From Collinsella sp. TF08-11AT (GTDB taxonomy: Bacteria > Actinomycetota > Coriobacteriia > Coriobacteriales > Coriobacteriaceae): a stretch of 64,000 bases of DNA. Below the pieces are notes generated by a model. The model saw only the letters and a program-made list of their open reading frames with translations, was not told the DNA's origin and made no database searches. Where the stretch lies: NCBI RefSeq assembly GCF_003437035.1, contig NZ_QSRL01000011.1, forward strand, positions 1-64,000, given 5' to 3'. The translations under genes were made by a program, and so were the position numbers. Shown here in pieces: positions 35,191-43,309 of the stretch (positions within the stretch are counted from its first letter, which is position 1; the number at the start of each line of letters is the position of its first letter).

Positions 35191-35250
35191 CTAGTAACAG
35201 AACAAAGCTCGCGGCGGGGCGCCCGGGTGTAGTCTTCGAAAGGGTTGAAC

Positions 35251-36123
35251 ATGTTCGATATGGTTTCTCGCCGCGGATTCGTCTCGCTTTCTGCTGTCGC
35301 CGCTGCTGGCCTTGGCCTTGCCGGCTGCTCCGGCAATAATGCACCTGAGTCGACTGGCTCCGATGCCGGTTCCGCCAAGACTTCGTCCAAGAAGGCTGTC
35401 GAGCTTCAGGTCTTCGCTGCTAACTCTCTCGAGAAGGCTCTGCCCGAGGTCCAGGAGCTCTACACCGAGCAGACCGGCACCACGTTTGCCGACACGCAGT
35501 TCAAAGCGTCCGGCGACCTTGTCGAGCAGATGCGCGCCGGTGCCGCCGTCGACGTGCTCATCACGGCCTCCAAGGGCACCATGGACGACGCCGAGGCCGC
35601 CGAGCTCGTCGATGCCAACACGCGTGAGGACATGTTCGTCAACGACCTCGTGATTATTCGCGCCGAGGGCTCCGGCACCAAGGTCGAGGCCATCGCCGAC
35701 GTCGCGAACCTGGACGGCAAGATCGCCATTGGCGACGCCAAGACCGTCCCCGCCGGCAAGTACGCCAACCAGGCCTTAGCTTCTGTGGGTCTCTACACCG
35801 GCACCGAGGGCGACGACGGCGAGTATGCACCCGAGCTTGCCGACAAGGTGGCCCTGGCCGACAAGGTCGGCACCGCTGCGTCTTACGTCTCTACGGGCGA
35901 CTGCGTGGCTGGTTTTGTCTACAGCTCCGATATCTTCCGCTATGACGGCATCGAGGAGGCCTTCGTGTGCCCCGAGGATTCGCACAAGCCCATCGTGTAC
36001 CCGGGCGCCGTTGCCGAGAGCTCCGAGCACGCCGACGAGGCCAAGGCGTTCATCGACTTCTGCCTGACCAACAAGAAGGCTCAGAAGATTTGGGCTAAGT
36101 ACGGCTTTGAGCTTTCCGAGTAG
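35251..36123 (+). CDS. modA: Molybdate ABC transporter substrate-binding lipoprotein
   Basis: ModA captures molybdate or tungstate outside the cell. The protein has 290 residues. The N-terminus combines a twin-arginine-like SRRGFVSLSA with a lipobox LAGC, so it is a lipoprotein possibly exported by Tat. A Ser/Gly-rich linker follows, then the periplasmic-binding fold with LQVFAANSLEKALPEV, FKASGDLVEQMRAGAAVDVL and the ligand-site region IAIGDAKTVPAGKYANQAL. The start ATG follows GAAAGGG. modB overlaps or follows within about 70 bases and modC after that, so the order is modABC. Confidence 0.92.
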   Translation: MFDMVSRRGFVSLSAVAAAGLGLAGCSGNNAPESTGSDAGSAKTSSKKAVELQVFAANSLEKALPEVQELYTEQTGTTFADTQFKASGDLVEQMRAGAAVDVLITASKGTMDDAEAAELVDANTREDMFVNDLVIIRAEGSGTKVEAIADVANLDGKIAIGDAKTVPAGKYANQALASVGLYTGTEGDDGEYAPELADKVALADKVGTAASYVSTGDCVAGFVYSSDIFRYDGIEEAFVCPEDSHKPIVYPGAVAESSEHADEAKAFIDFCLTNKKAQKIWAKYGFELSE

Positions 36124-36191
36124 TGCGGCTTGGCGCGATAATTCCATCGTTTCGTGTTTCACTCCGTCCTTGTATTCGCTTGGAGCTTTTC

Positions 36192-37634
36192 GTGCTTAAT
36201 AGATTCCGCATGCTTGTCGCCTGTGCTTTGACCTTCGCGCTTTGCTGGGTGCCGGGATTTGCGTTTGCTGGGGTCGCTGAGGACGGGGCCCAGGTTGCTG
36301 CGACCGCTCATGGGCTTTCCTATGGGATCGAGGGTTTTGAGCGGTTGGCCAAGGGGACCGCTCGTGCTATGGAGGGCCAGCCTGAGGGCTACCGGTTTCC
36401 CGTTGACGAGGACGTGGACCTTGTAGTGGCGCCTGCTGCCGATCGCGTTGTGGTGTGGATATCGCCCAAGGCGGCCGAGAAGTATGGATTGGATCCGCAG
36501 GATAACGAGTGCGTATCGGGTCTCAAGGCCCTCGTCTGTGAGCTCGACAGCGCAAACTCCATGGGAGGTGCGCAGCTGGGGGACGTTGATCTTCCTTGGT
36601 ATGTTACGGCGGAAACAACGTTTGATGCCGGCGGGTATACCTATGGCTTTGATGTGCGTGGTGCGGATGGGGACCGCTATGTGGTGATTGCATCGGCCTC
36701 GGGTGATGCTAAGGGCGGCGCGCGTTGGCTTGATAGCGCTCAAATGGTAGAAGCATCGTCTGTCGTATTGCGGGATGAGCAGGGGCCCTTGACCTCTCTG
36801 GCCTCCTTTTTAGGCGGCATCGACTACCGCCCGTTTTGGGTATCTATCAAAACGAGCGGCCTTGCCCTGGTGATTGCCTTTGCACTGGGCCTGTTTGCCG
36901 CGTGGAAGACTATGGGTACCTCGAGTCGCATCAAGGGCCTGCTCGATTCGGTCTTTACGATTCCTATGGTGCTGCCGCCCACGGTCTGCGGCTTTCTGCT
37001 CCTCATGCTGTTTGGCCGCTCGACCGGGGTGGGCCAGTGGCTCATCGCGCACGGCATCTCGATCGTCTTTACCTGGCCCGCGGCGGTCATTTCGGCTGTC
37101 GTTGTGTCGTTTCCGCTGGTCTACCGCACGGCGCTCGGAGCCTTCGAGAGCCTCGACACGCAGATGCTCGACGCCGCGCGAACCTTGGGGTGGTCCGAAC
37201 GTCGCATCTTTGCCAAGCTTATGATGCCGCTTGGCTGGCCCTCGATTGCCGCCGGCACGGTGCTCGCCTTTGCCCGCGCGATGGGCGAGTTTGGTTGCAC
37301 GCTGTTCTTTGCAGGCAACTATGCCGGCATTACGCAGACTATTCCCATCGCCATCTACTTTGAGTGGATGGGCGGCAACACGTCGGTGGCGCTCTTTTGG
37401 GTCGTCGTCGTGATCGTGTTTAGTTTTTTGGTCATCCTGTTCATTAACATGTACACCTCGCATTCGCAAAAGTATCGCGAGCGGGGCCTTTCCCGTGTGG
37501 AGCGCAAGCAGGCCAAAGAGCTCACCGGACAGGGCGATTCGCTCGACCCAGTCGGCGGCGATGCACTGCGTATCGATCGCGAGGCGCTGGCCGAGCTCAT
37601 GCGCGATGACGCCGTCTCGAAGGGAGGGCGATAG
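36192..37634 (+). CDS. modB: Molybdate ABC permease with N-terminal ectodomain
   Basis: The C-terminal part (from about residue 215) is a ModB permease with five or six helices and the ABC-interaction EAA loop ARTLGWSERRIFAKLMMPLG. It pairs with ModA and ModC. Unusually, about 200 residues precede it: a signal-like helix (MLVACALTFALCWVPGFAFA) and a soluble, probably extracellular domain with no family I recognise (ISPKAAEKYGLDPQDNECV, GYTYGFDVRGADGDRYVV). Typical ModB proteins have about 225 residues; this one has 480. The start is probably GTG 36192 behind GGAG; GTG 36123, overlapping the modA stop, and ATG 36210 are alternatives. A 50-residue polar C-tail follows the last helix. Confidence 0.87.
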   Translation: MLNRFRMLVACALTFALCWVPGFAFAGVAEDGAQVAATAHGLSYGIEGFERLAKGTARAMEGQPEGYRFPVDEDVDLVVAPAADRVVVWISPKAAEKYGLDPQDNECVSGLKALVCELDSANSMGGAQLGDVDLPWYVTAETTFDAGGYTYGFDVRGADGDRYVVIASASGDAKGGARWLDSAQMVEASSVVLRDEQGPLTSLASFLGGIDYRPFWVSIKTSGLALVIAFALGLFAAWKTMGTSSRIKGLLDSVFTIPMVLPPTVCGFLLLMLFGRSTGVGQWLIAHGISIVFTWPAAVISAVVVSFPLVYRTALGAFESLDTQMLDAARTLGWSERRIFAKLMMPLGWPSIAAGTVLAFARAMGEFGCTLFFAGNYAGITQTIPIAIYFEWMGGNTSVALFWVVVVIVFSFLVILFINMYTSHSQKYRERGLSRVERKQAKELTGQGDSLDPVGGDALRIDREALAELMRDDAVSKGGR

Positions 37635-37637
37635 GCC

Positions 37638-38708
37638 ATGTCGCTTGTTCTGGATATCAAAAAGCGCTATCCGGGGTTCACCCTTGACATCCAACTCGAA
37701 GCCGGCGAGGAGCGCGTTGGCTTGCTCGGCGCCTCCGGATGCGGCAAGAGCTGCACCTTGCGCTGCATTGCCGGTGTGGAGACACCCGACGAGGGCAAGA
37801 TCGTCGTCAACGGCGTAACCTTCTTTGACTCGGACGCGGGCATCAATCTGTCGCCTCAGGAGCGCAAGTGTGCCCTGCTGTTCCAAAACTATCAGCTGTT
37901 TCCCAATATGACGGTAGCCGATAACGTATGCGCCGGCGTTAAGGATGCGGGCGACGCCGCCGCGAGCAAAAAGCTCGCCGAGCGTTATCTGGGCATTTTC
38001 GGTCTGGCCGATTTTGCCGACCGCTACCCCGCGCGCCTCTCGGGCGGTCAGCAGCAACGCGTGGCACTTGCGCGCATGGTGGCGGCGCATCCGGGCATCT
38101 TTATGTTCGATGAGCCCATGAGCGCGCTCGATTCCTATCTTAAGAGCGCCCTTGAGCAGAACATGCTCGATCTGTTCGACGTATGCAACCGCACCGTGCT
38201 CTACGTGAGCCACGATATTGACGAGGCATGCCGCCTGTGCGAGCGCATTTGCGTGATGCATAACGGGCATATCGAGGAGATCGGCTCCGCCGAGGACGTG
38301 GTCCGCCGGCCGCAAACCTTGGCCGCGCTGCACCTGACGGGCTGCAAGAATACGAGCCGCGCGCGCAAGATCGGGCTTCAGGAAGTTGAAGCCCTGGACT
38401 GGGGCATGACCTTCAACGTGGGCCGTGAGGTTCCCGATAACGTGGCGTACCTGGGTATTCGTGCGAGCTACTTCCATGTGGACAACCGTGCTGAGCGGGG
38501 TCGCAACAGCTACGACCTGCATGTGGCCCGCGTGAGCGATTCACGTTTTGAGCGCCTGGTGCTGCTGGACGTGCCGCGCGCCGACGCGCAGACGCGCCTG
38601 CAGTGGAAGGTCAACAAAGTGCGCATGCCTGTCGACGAGCTGCCGCAAGCAGGCGAGACGCTGCGCATGCATTTTGATGCCAGCAGGATCCATTTGGTTT
38701 GTCGATAG
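37638..38708 (+). CDS. modC: Molybdate ABC transporter ATPase
   Basis: ModC powers molybdate import. The protein has 356 residues. Walker A is GASGCGKSC (residues 31-39), the Q-loop is in LLFQNYQLFPNMTV, the signature is LSGGQQQRVALARM, Walker B is IFMFDEPMSALD and the switch His is in YVSHDIDEACRL. The C-terminal 120 residues replace the usual MOP/TOBE domain and show only loose similarity (YLGIRASYFHVDN). The start ATG lies three bases after the modB stop with GGGAGGG upstream, so translation is coupled. A terminator follows. Confidence 0.93.
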   Translation: MSLVLDIKKRYPGFTLDIQLEAGEERVGLLGASGCGKSCTLRCIAGVETPDEGKIVVNGVTFFDSDAGINLSPQERKCALLFQNYQLFPNMTVADNVCAGVKDAGDAAASKKLAERYLGIFGLADFADRYPARLSGGQQQRVALARMVAAHPGIFMFDEPMSALDSYLKSALEQNMLDLFDVCNRTVLYVSHDIDEACRLCERICVMHNGHIEEIGSAEDVVRRPQTLAALHLTGCKNTSRARKIGLQEVEALDWGMTFNVGREVPDNVAYLGIRASYFHVDNRAERGRNSYDLHVARVSDSRFERLVLLDVPRADAQTRLQWKVNKVRMPVDELPQAGETLRMHFDASRIHLVCR

Positions 38709-38719
38709 CGCCGGGTAAT

Positions 38720-38756
38720 GCCGTCGGGGAATATAAGCCTCGGCGGCTTTGTTTTT
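38720..38756 (+). terminator. Terminator of modABC
   Basis: The stem GCCGTCGGGG/CCTCGGCGGC with wobbles is followed by TTTGTTTTTG. Confidence 0.75.
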
Positions 38757-38852
38757 GCCGTTCGCCGAATGAGGAATGACAAACTCTTATTAATCAAGAT
38801 AATTATTTATTAAACGACGGCACACGACGCTGCCGTACGAATGTCAACGGTG

Positions 38853-38881
38853 TTCGCATGGTCGATGACCGTTGGTATAGT
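38853..38881 (+). promoter_or_regulatory. Candidate promoter upstream of the small ORF
   Basis: TTCGCA (38853-38858) and TATAGT (38876-38881) are spaced by exactly 17 bases. It would place the 5' end near 38888, just before the 22-codon ORF and the reductase gene. Confidence 0.55.
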
Positions 38882-38911
38882 TGACCTCAACTTGTAAAGG
38901 AGGGTGCGCAC

Positions 38912-38980
38912 ATGCCGCAGACGACATACATTCGCCGCGTTGCCGCGCGTGCCCTATATATGGCTCGGAGCCGCATATGA
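38912..38980 (+). CDS. 22-aa small ORF, possible leader peptide
   Basis: A perfect AAAGGAGG (38896-38903) eight bases before ATG opens 22 codons, MPQTTYIRRVAARALYMARS plus two residues, then TGA. The peptide is basic and Arg/Ala-rich and I know no relative. It lies 159 bases before the YjiM-like gene, downstream of a good promoter. The quality of the ribosome site exceeds that of many real genes nearby. It may be a leader peptide, or the site may belong to a decayed gene. Confidence 0.45.
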   Translation: MPQTTYIRRVAARALYMARSRI

Positions 38981-39139
38981 GCAGGTATGTTCACGGCTCC
39001 GGGAGAGACGACGCACAACTAAATAATCGACCGCAAAGCAGGTTCCCTAAAATTCCGGGTTTGAGCACGGTCGGGCAATCGCCGTCCGTCGTGCATCGAT
39101 ACCGCTGTTATCCGTTTTTGGTTCGAGAGGGGAACCGTC

Positions 39140-40306
39140 ATGGCTGAAGCAATCGAAGAGGTCAAGTTGCCCAGCACGTTTGAGGAGTTCAACGAGCAGC
39201 GCAAGGCCGCGTTTATTCGCGTTAAGGATTACAAGCAGGCGGGTAATCGCCTGGTCGGCTTTTTGTGCAGCTATACGCCGCTCGAGATTATCGATGCCGC
39301 GGGGGCTGCGAGCGTGGCTCTGTGCGGTACGTCCGATGAGGTGATTCCCGAGGCCGAGAAGGTGCTGCCGGCAAACCTGTGCCCGCTCATCAAGTCTACG
39401 TATGGTTTTGCCTATTCGCAAAAGTGTCCGTTTACGTACTTTAGCGACATGATCATCGGCGAGACCACCTGCGACGGCAAGAAGAAGATGTACGAGCTAC
39501 TCAACGAGCTCAAGCGCACGCACATTCTGCATCTTCCGCAGGGTCGCGATCGTGCCTACGAGCGTGAAGGCTGGTACGAGGAGTGCCGCCTGCTCAAGGA
39601 GGAGCTCGAGGGCTTCTACGGCATCACGATTACCGACGATGACCTGCGCGCTGCCGTCCGTCGTCGCAACCGCTTGCGTGCGGCCCAGCTCGAGATGTTT
39701 GCACTGCAGGCTAACCAGCCGGCGGCCATGAGCGGCGTCGACCTGATGAGCACCATGTTTGCCGGTACGTTCAGCTTTGATATCGAGGCCTATACGCAGC
39801 AGCTGGAGCAAAAGGTTGCCAAGCTGCGCGAGGCCTACGACGCGGGCGAGCGCCCGGTTGCGGCGGATGCCAAGCGCATTCTGATCACTGGCTGCCCGGT
39901 GGGCGGCGTGATCAACAAGATCGGCCGTACTATCGAGTCCAACGGCGGTGTGGTCGTGTGCATGGACGACTGCTCGGGCGAGCGCACGGCGGCCATGCTG
40001 ATCGACCCGGAGGCTCCCGATATCCTGCGCGCCATCGCCGACCGCTACCTGGACATCAACTGCTCGGTCATGACGCCCAACGACGGTCGTATGGAAAACA
40101 CGCTGGCCATGTGCGAGAAGTATCATGTCGATGGCGTGGTAGAGAGCGTGCTACAGGCCTGCCACACCTTTAACGTGGAGAGTGCGCGCATGCAGGAGGC
40201 TGTCGAGGGTGCGGGTATTCCGTATATGAAGATCGAGACCGACTACAGCAACGGCGACATGGGCCAGATAGAGACGCGCATCGCCGCCTTTATCGAAACC
40301 CTCTGA
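39140..40306 (+). CDS. Double-cubane-cluster reductase, YjiM/HgdB-like
   Basis: The protein of 388 residues belongs to the 2-hydroxyacyl-CoA dehydratase D-component family. As a single-subunit gene followed by one activase gene it fits the double-cubane-cluster proteins (YjiM type), anaerobic reductases of small, hard-to-reduce substrates. Candidate cluster ligands are in [12 protein letters not shown] (about residue 41), ANLCPLIK (about 82), SQKCPFTYF (about 96) and [15 protein letters not shown] (about 113). [20 protein letters not shown] and QACHTFN are further conserved. The physiological substrate is unknown. The start follows GAGAGGGGA. Its stop codon lies inside the arm of the palindrome at 40299-40410. 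Confidence 0.85.
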   Translation: MAEAIEEVKLPSTFEEFNEQRKAAFIRVKDYKQAGNRLVGFLCSYTPLEIIDAAGAASVALCGTSDEVIPEAEKVLPANLCPLIKSTYGFAYSQKCPFTYFSDMIIGETTCDGKKKMYELLNELKRTHILHLPQGRDRAYEREGWYEECRLLKEELEGFYGITITDDDLRAAVRRRNRLRAAQLEMFALQANQPAAMSGVDLMSTMFAGTFSFDIEAYTQQLEQKVAKLREAYDAGERPVAADAKRILITGCPVGGVINKIGRTIESNGGVVVCMDDCSGERTAAMLIDPEAPDILRAIADRYLDINCSVMTPNDGRMENTLAMCEKYHVDGVVESVLQACHTFNVESARMQEAVEGAGIPYMKIETDYSNGDMGQIETRIAAFIETL

Positions 40307-40410
40307 CGTCTGAGGCACCCGACCTTCCGGCTCCAACCCTCCTCGCGTACCTTGAGTACGCTTCGTCGGGCTTGTCGCTCGGAATCTCGGGCACCTCAGA
40401 CGCCAGAGGG
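40299..40410. repeat. Palindromic element (family C) overlapping a stop codon
   Basis: The 24-base arms 40299-40322 and 40387-40410 match at 21 positions. The left arm begins CCCTCTGA, which is the last Leu codon and TGA stop of the upstream gene, so the right arm is an inverted copy of a gene's end. The core holds a GCGTAC/GTACGC stem (40345-40361). Only one copy is seen in this window. Confidence 0.85.
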
Positions 40411-40465
40411 CCGTTGTTGCAGCAGTGTCTGATCGTTTGATTTTCTTGCTGATTAGGAGAGAGCC

Positions 40466-41230
40466 ATGATAGGGATCGGGATCGATATCGGGTCTACGGC
40501 GGCTAAGGCTGCTGTGGTCGATGGGGAGGGTTCGGTGGCGTGGACGTGCGTGCAGCCAACCGGGTTCTCCTCGGTCGATGCTTCCGAGCGGCTGCGCGAG
40601 GCACTGGCAGCGGTCGGCTATGACGTGACAGCCGACGACGTGCGCGTGATCGCGACTGGCTACGGTCGCATCGCGGTGCCCTATGCGCACAAGGTTGTGA
40701 CCGAGATCACCTGCCACGGCACCGGTGCCGTGCGTCTGTTTGGCGACCATGGCACCGTGATCGATGTGGGCGGTCAGGACACCAAGGTCATCCAGCTTAA
40801 AGGCGGCCGCGTGGCTAAATTTGCCATGAACGATAAATGCGCTGCCGGTACGGGGCGCTTTTTGGAGATCATGGCCGACCGCCTAGGTATTTCTCAACAG
40901 CAGATGGCCGACCTGGCGCGTTCCGGCGAGCCCACCAAGATCAGCAGCATGTGCACGGTGTTTGCCGAAAGCGAGGTCATCAGCCTGATCGGTCGCGGTG
41001 AGCCGCGCGAGAACATTGCGCGTGGCGTGATCGACAGCGTGGTCTCGCGCGTGGCGACCATGGCCGGGCAGGCCGCGGGCGCCCCGTACTACCTGACCGG
41101 TGGCCTGTGCGAGAACGCCTTCGTGGTGGAGCGGTTGGGCGAGCTACTGGGGTCGCCGGTGACCACCTCGCCCCAGGCCCGCTTTGCCGGTGCCATCGGC
41201 GCGGCGATTCGCGCACAGGCGCTCGATTAA
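40466..41230 (+). CDS. ATP-dependent activase of the double-cubane reductase (YjiL/HgdC type)
   Basis: The protein of 254 residues belongs to the BadF/BadG/HgdC ASKHA ATPases, which drive one electron to the dehydratase/reductase partner at very low potential. The phosphate loop is GIDIGSTAAKAAVVD, the second is VIDVGGQDTKVI. The two cysteines that hold the dimer-bridging 4Fe-4S cluster are in NDKCAAGTGRFLE (about residue 128) and SSMCTVFAESEV (about 166). YLTGGLCENAF is the adenosine motif. The start follows AGGAGAG. It sits 160 bases after the reductase gene, with the palindrome between them. Confidence 0.92.
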   Translation: MIGIGIDIGSTAAKAAVVDGEGSVAWTCVQPTGFSSVDASERLREALAAVGYDVTADDVRVIATGYGRIAVPYAHKVVTEITCHGTGAVRLFGDHGTVIDVGGQDTKVIQLKGGRVAKFAMNDKCAAGTGRFLEIMADRLGISQQQMADLARSGEPTKISSMCTVFAESEVISLIGRGEPRENIARGVIDSVVSRVATMAGQAAGAPYYLTGGLCENAFVVERLGELLGSPVTTSPQARFAGAIGAAIRAQALD

Positions 41231-41300
41231 TGCATCGGCCGTGGGCCTGCATTCATGCGTATACTGGGAGGAAATGATTGACCGATGAGAGGGGGTATCG

Positions 41301-42350
41301 ATGCCTGACGATCAGATGAAGCTCACGTCTATGACTGCCGCGAGCGGTTGAGCCGCTAAGTTGGCTCCTGGAGCCCTCGCCCAGGTCCTGGGCGACTTAC
41401 CCAATGTGCATAACGACAACCTGCTCGTGGGGTTCGATACCTCCGACGATGCGAGTGTCTTCCGTGTTGGCGATAATTTGGGCCTCGTGCAGTCCATCGA
41501 CTTCTTCCCGCCGATGGTCGACGACCCGTTCCTGTTTGGCCAGATCGCCGCGGCAAACTCGCTGTCGGACATATACGCCATGGGCGGACGACCGAGCCAT
41601 GCTATGAACCTGCTGTGCATTCCCAATTGCCTGGGTGTTGAGGTTGCCGGGCAGATTTTGGCGGGTGGCGCCGACAAGTGCGTCGAGGCTGGCTGCACCA
41701 TCGCGGGCGGCCACACCATCAACGACGACGAGCCCAAGTACGGCCTGTCCGTGAGCGGCTTTGTCTCGCTCGACCGCATGCTCGCCAACAGCGGCGCGCG
41801 CGTGGGCGATGTCCTACTGCTGACCAAGGCGATCGGCTCGGGCATTATCACCACGGCCATTAAGGGCGAGCTCATCGAGCAGGACGAGGCCAGCCGGATG
41901 TTTGATTCTATGCGCACCCTCAACGAGGCCCCGATCCGTTTGGCCGAGGGGCTCGAACTTCACGGCTGCACCGACATTACGGGCTTTGGCCTGATTGGGC
42001 ATGCGTGCGAGATGGCCGAGGGCTCGGGCGTGCAGATTGAGCTTGCGTCGGGGGCGGTGCCTCTCTTTGACCAGGTGCTCGACATGGCGCGTCTGGGCAT
42101 TATCCCCGCTGGCTCCTACCGCAACCAGGACTTCTTTGGCCCGCGCGTGGCGGCCGACGATGACCTGGAGCCGGGCATGCTGGATGCGCTGTACGATCCG
42201 CAGACCTCGGGCGGCCTGCTCATCGCAGCGCCTGCTGCCGATGTGGATGAGCTTGCGCGTCGCCTGCATGCCGAGGGGCGCATCGCGGCCGTTGTCGGGC
42301 GCGTGTGCGAGGCGGAGCCGGGCGGTCCTGCCGTCCGCGTTGTTCGCTAG
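41301..42350 (+). CDS. selD: Selenide, water dikinase SelD, selenocysteine-containing
   Basis: SelD makes selenophosphate from selenide and ATP for Sec-tRNA, selenouridine and labile-selenium pathways. The reading frame begins ATG 41301 (MPDDQMKLTSMTAASG), meets TGA at 41349-41351, then continues AAKLAPGALAQVL without a break to 42350. The TGA falls where the catalytic Cys/Sec of SelD lies (Cys17 in E. coli), so it is read as Sec17, giving 349 residues. GFDTSDDASVF, DIYAMGGRPSHAMNLL, GGHTINDDEPKYGLSV and TSGGLLIAAP are standard SelD blocks. A gene caller ignoring recoding would start at TTG 41361 and lose the active site. No strong ribosome site is seen; GAGGGGG (41288-41295) is closest. yedF follows after 61 bases. 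Confidence 0.95.
41349..41395 (+). promoter_or_regulatory. Bacterial SECIS-like hairpin with Sec UGA
   Basis: Downstream of the TGA, arms TCGCCCAG/CTGGGCGA (41377-41384, 41388-41395) form a perfect eight-base stem with loop GTC, 34 bases from the TGA. A G at the first loop base and a distance of 16-37 bases fit the published bacterial SECIS description. Confidence 0.75.
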
Positions 42351-42411
42351 CCCGCACGTTTATGTAACTGTTTGCCGTTCTCTAGAACGGCTCTTTCGAA
42401 AGGAATTTGCT

Positions 42412-43038
42412 ATGTCTACCAAGATTGAAGTCAATGCCATGGGCGATGCCTGCCCGCTGCCCGTCGTCAAGACGCTCAAAGCTCTGAAGCAGCTCGATGG
42501 CGAGGGCGCCGTCGTGACCTCGGTCGACAACGAGACCGCCGTCAAGAACATCTCCAAGATGGCGCAGGAGAAGGGCTGCACGGCCTCGGTCGAGAAGGTT
42601 TCTGACGCCGAGTGGCACGTGACCGTGGCGACCTCTGGCGCCATTGCCATGGCCGATCCCGAGCAGGATGGCGCTGCCTTCTGTGATGCCAGCGCCGGCA
42701 AGGGCAGGCTCGTCATTTCCGTCTACACCGACTGCATGGGCCGTGGCGACGACGAGCTGGGCCACAAGCTCATGAAAGCGTTTATCTTTGCCGTGACGCA
42801 GCAGGAGGAGCTGCCCGCGACCATGCTGTTCTACAACGGCGGCGCCAAGCTCACCGTTGAGGGCTCGCCGGTGCTCGACGACCTGAAGGGCCTGGCCGAG
42901 CAGGGTGTCGAGATTCTCACCTGTGGTACCTGCCTCGACCACTATGGCATTAAAGACCAGCTTGCGGTGGGCGAGGTCACCAACATGTACGTGATCGTGG
43001 AGAAGATGGAGCAGGCCGTGCGCGTCGTGCGCCCGTAG
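42412..43038 (+). CDS. yedF: Selenium metabolism protein YedF
   Basis: The protein of 208 residues has an N-terminal TusA/SirA-like domain (about 1-72) with the carrier Cys in AMGDACPLPVVKTLKAL, and a C-terminal DsrE-like domain with ILTCGTCLDHYGI. YedF is encoded almost only in genomes with SelD and is thought to carry or deliver selenium, though its biochemistry is not settled. The start follows AAAGGA. It lies between selD and the DUF3343 gene in one transcription unit with tight spacing (19 bases to the next start). Confidence 0.92.
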   Translation: MSTKIEVNAMGDACPLPVVKTLKALKQLDGEGAVVTSVDNETAVKNISKMAQEKGCTASVEKVSDAEWHVTVATSGAIAMADPEQDGAAFCDASAGKGRLVISVYTDCMGRGDDELGHKLMKAFIFAVTQQEELPATMLFYNGGAKLTVEGSPVLDDLKGLAEQGVEILTCGTCLDHYGIKDQLAVGEVTNMYVIVEKMEQAVRVVRP

Positions 43039-43057
43039 CGTATTGGTTGGAGTTGCC

Positions 43058-43309
43058 ATGAGGGAGAAGCGCCCGGCGCTTGTCATCACGTTTCCCACCA
43101 CGGCGGCCGCCATGGGCTGCGAGTCCCTGTGCATCGAGCGCGGCCTTCCCGGGCGAACGATTCCCGTGCCCGGGGAGGTCGCTGCCGGCTGTGGTCTGGC
43201 GTGGAAGGCGTTGCCTGCCGATGAGGAGCTGCTGCGCGGCGAACTCGCCGCGGCGGGCGTTCCTACCGAGGGCTATACCGTGATTGATATGTGGGAGGTC
43301 GTGCGATGA
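43058..43309 (+). CDS. DUF3343 putative Se/S carrier-like protein
   Basis: The small protein of 83 residues matches DUF3343: an N-terminal beta strand LVITFPTTAAAMGCE and the diagnostic PGEVAAGCGLAWKA near residue 45. It commonly accompanies yedF and selD-linked cysteine desulfurases and is suggested to move sulfur or selenium through its Cys. The start ATG 43058 has GGAG upstream. Its stop overlaps the next gene's start by four bases (ATGA), indicating coupled translation. Confidence 0.9.
   Translation: MREKRPALVITFPTTAAAMGCESLCIERGLPGRTIPVPGEVAAGCGLAWKALPADEELLRGELAAAGVPTEGYTVIDMWEVVR

Noticed and set aside
38981..39139. Molybdenum cofactor riboswitch before the YjiM-like gene
   Set aside because: GGCTCGGAGCC and GGCTCCGGG are present, but I cannot build the Moco aptamer core from this sequence by eye.
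41361..42350. SelD starting at TTG 41361
   Set aside because: It would remove the conserved N-terminus and active-site residue. The in-frame extension through the TGA restores both.
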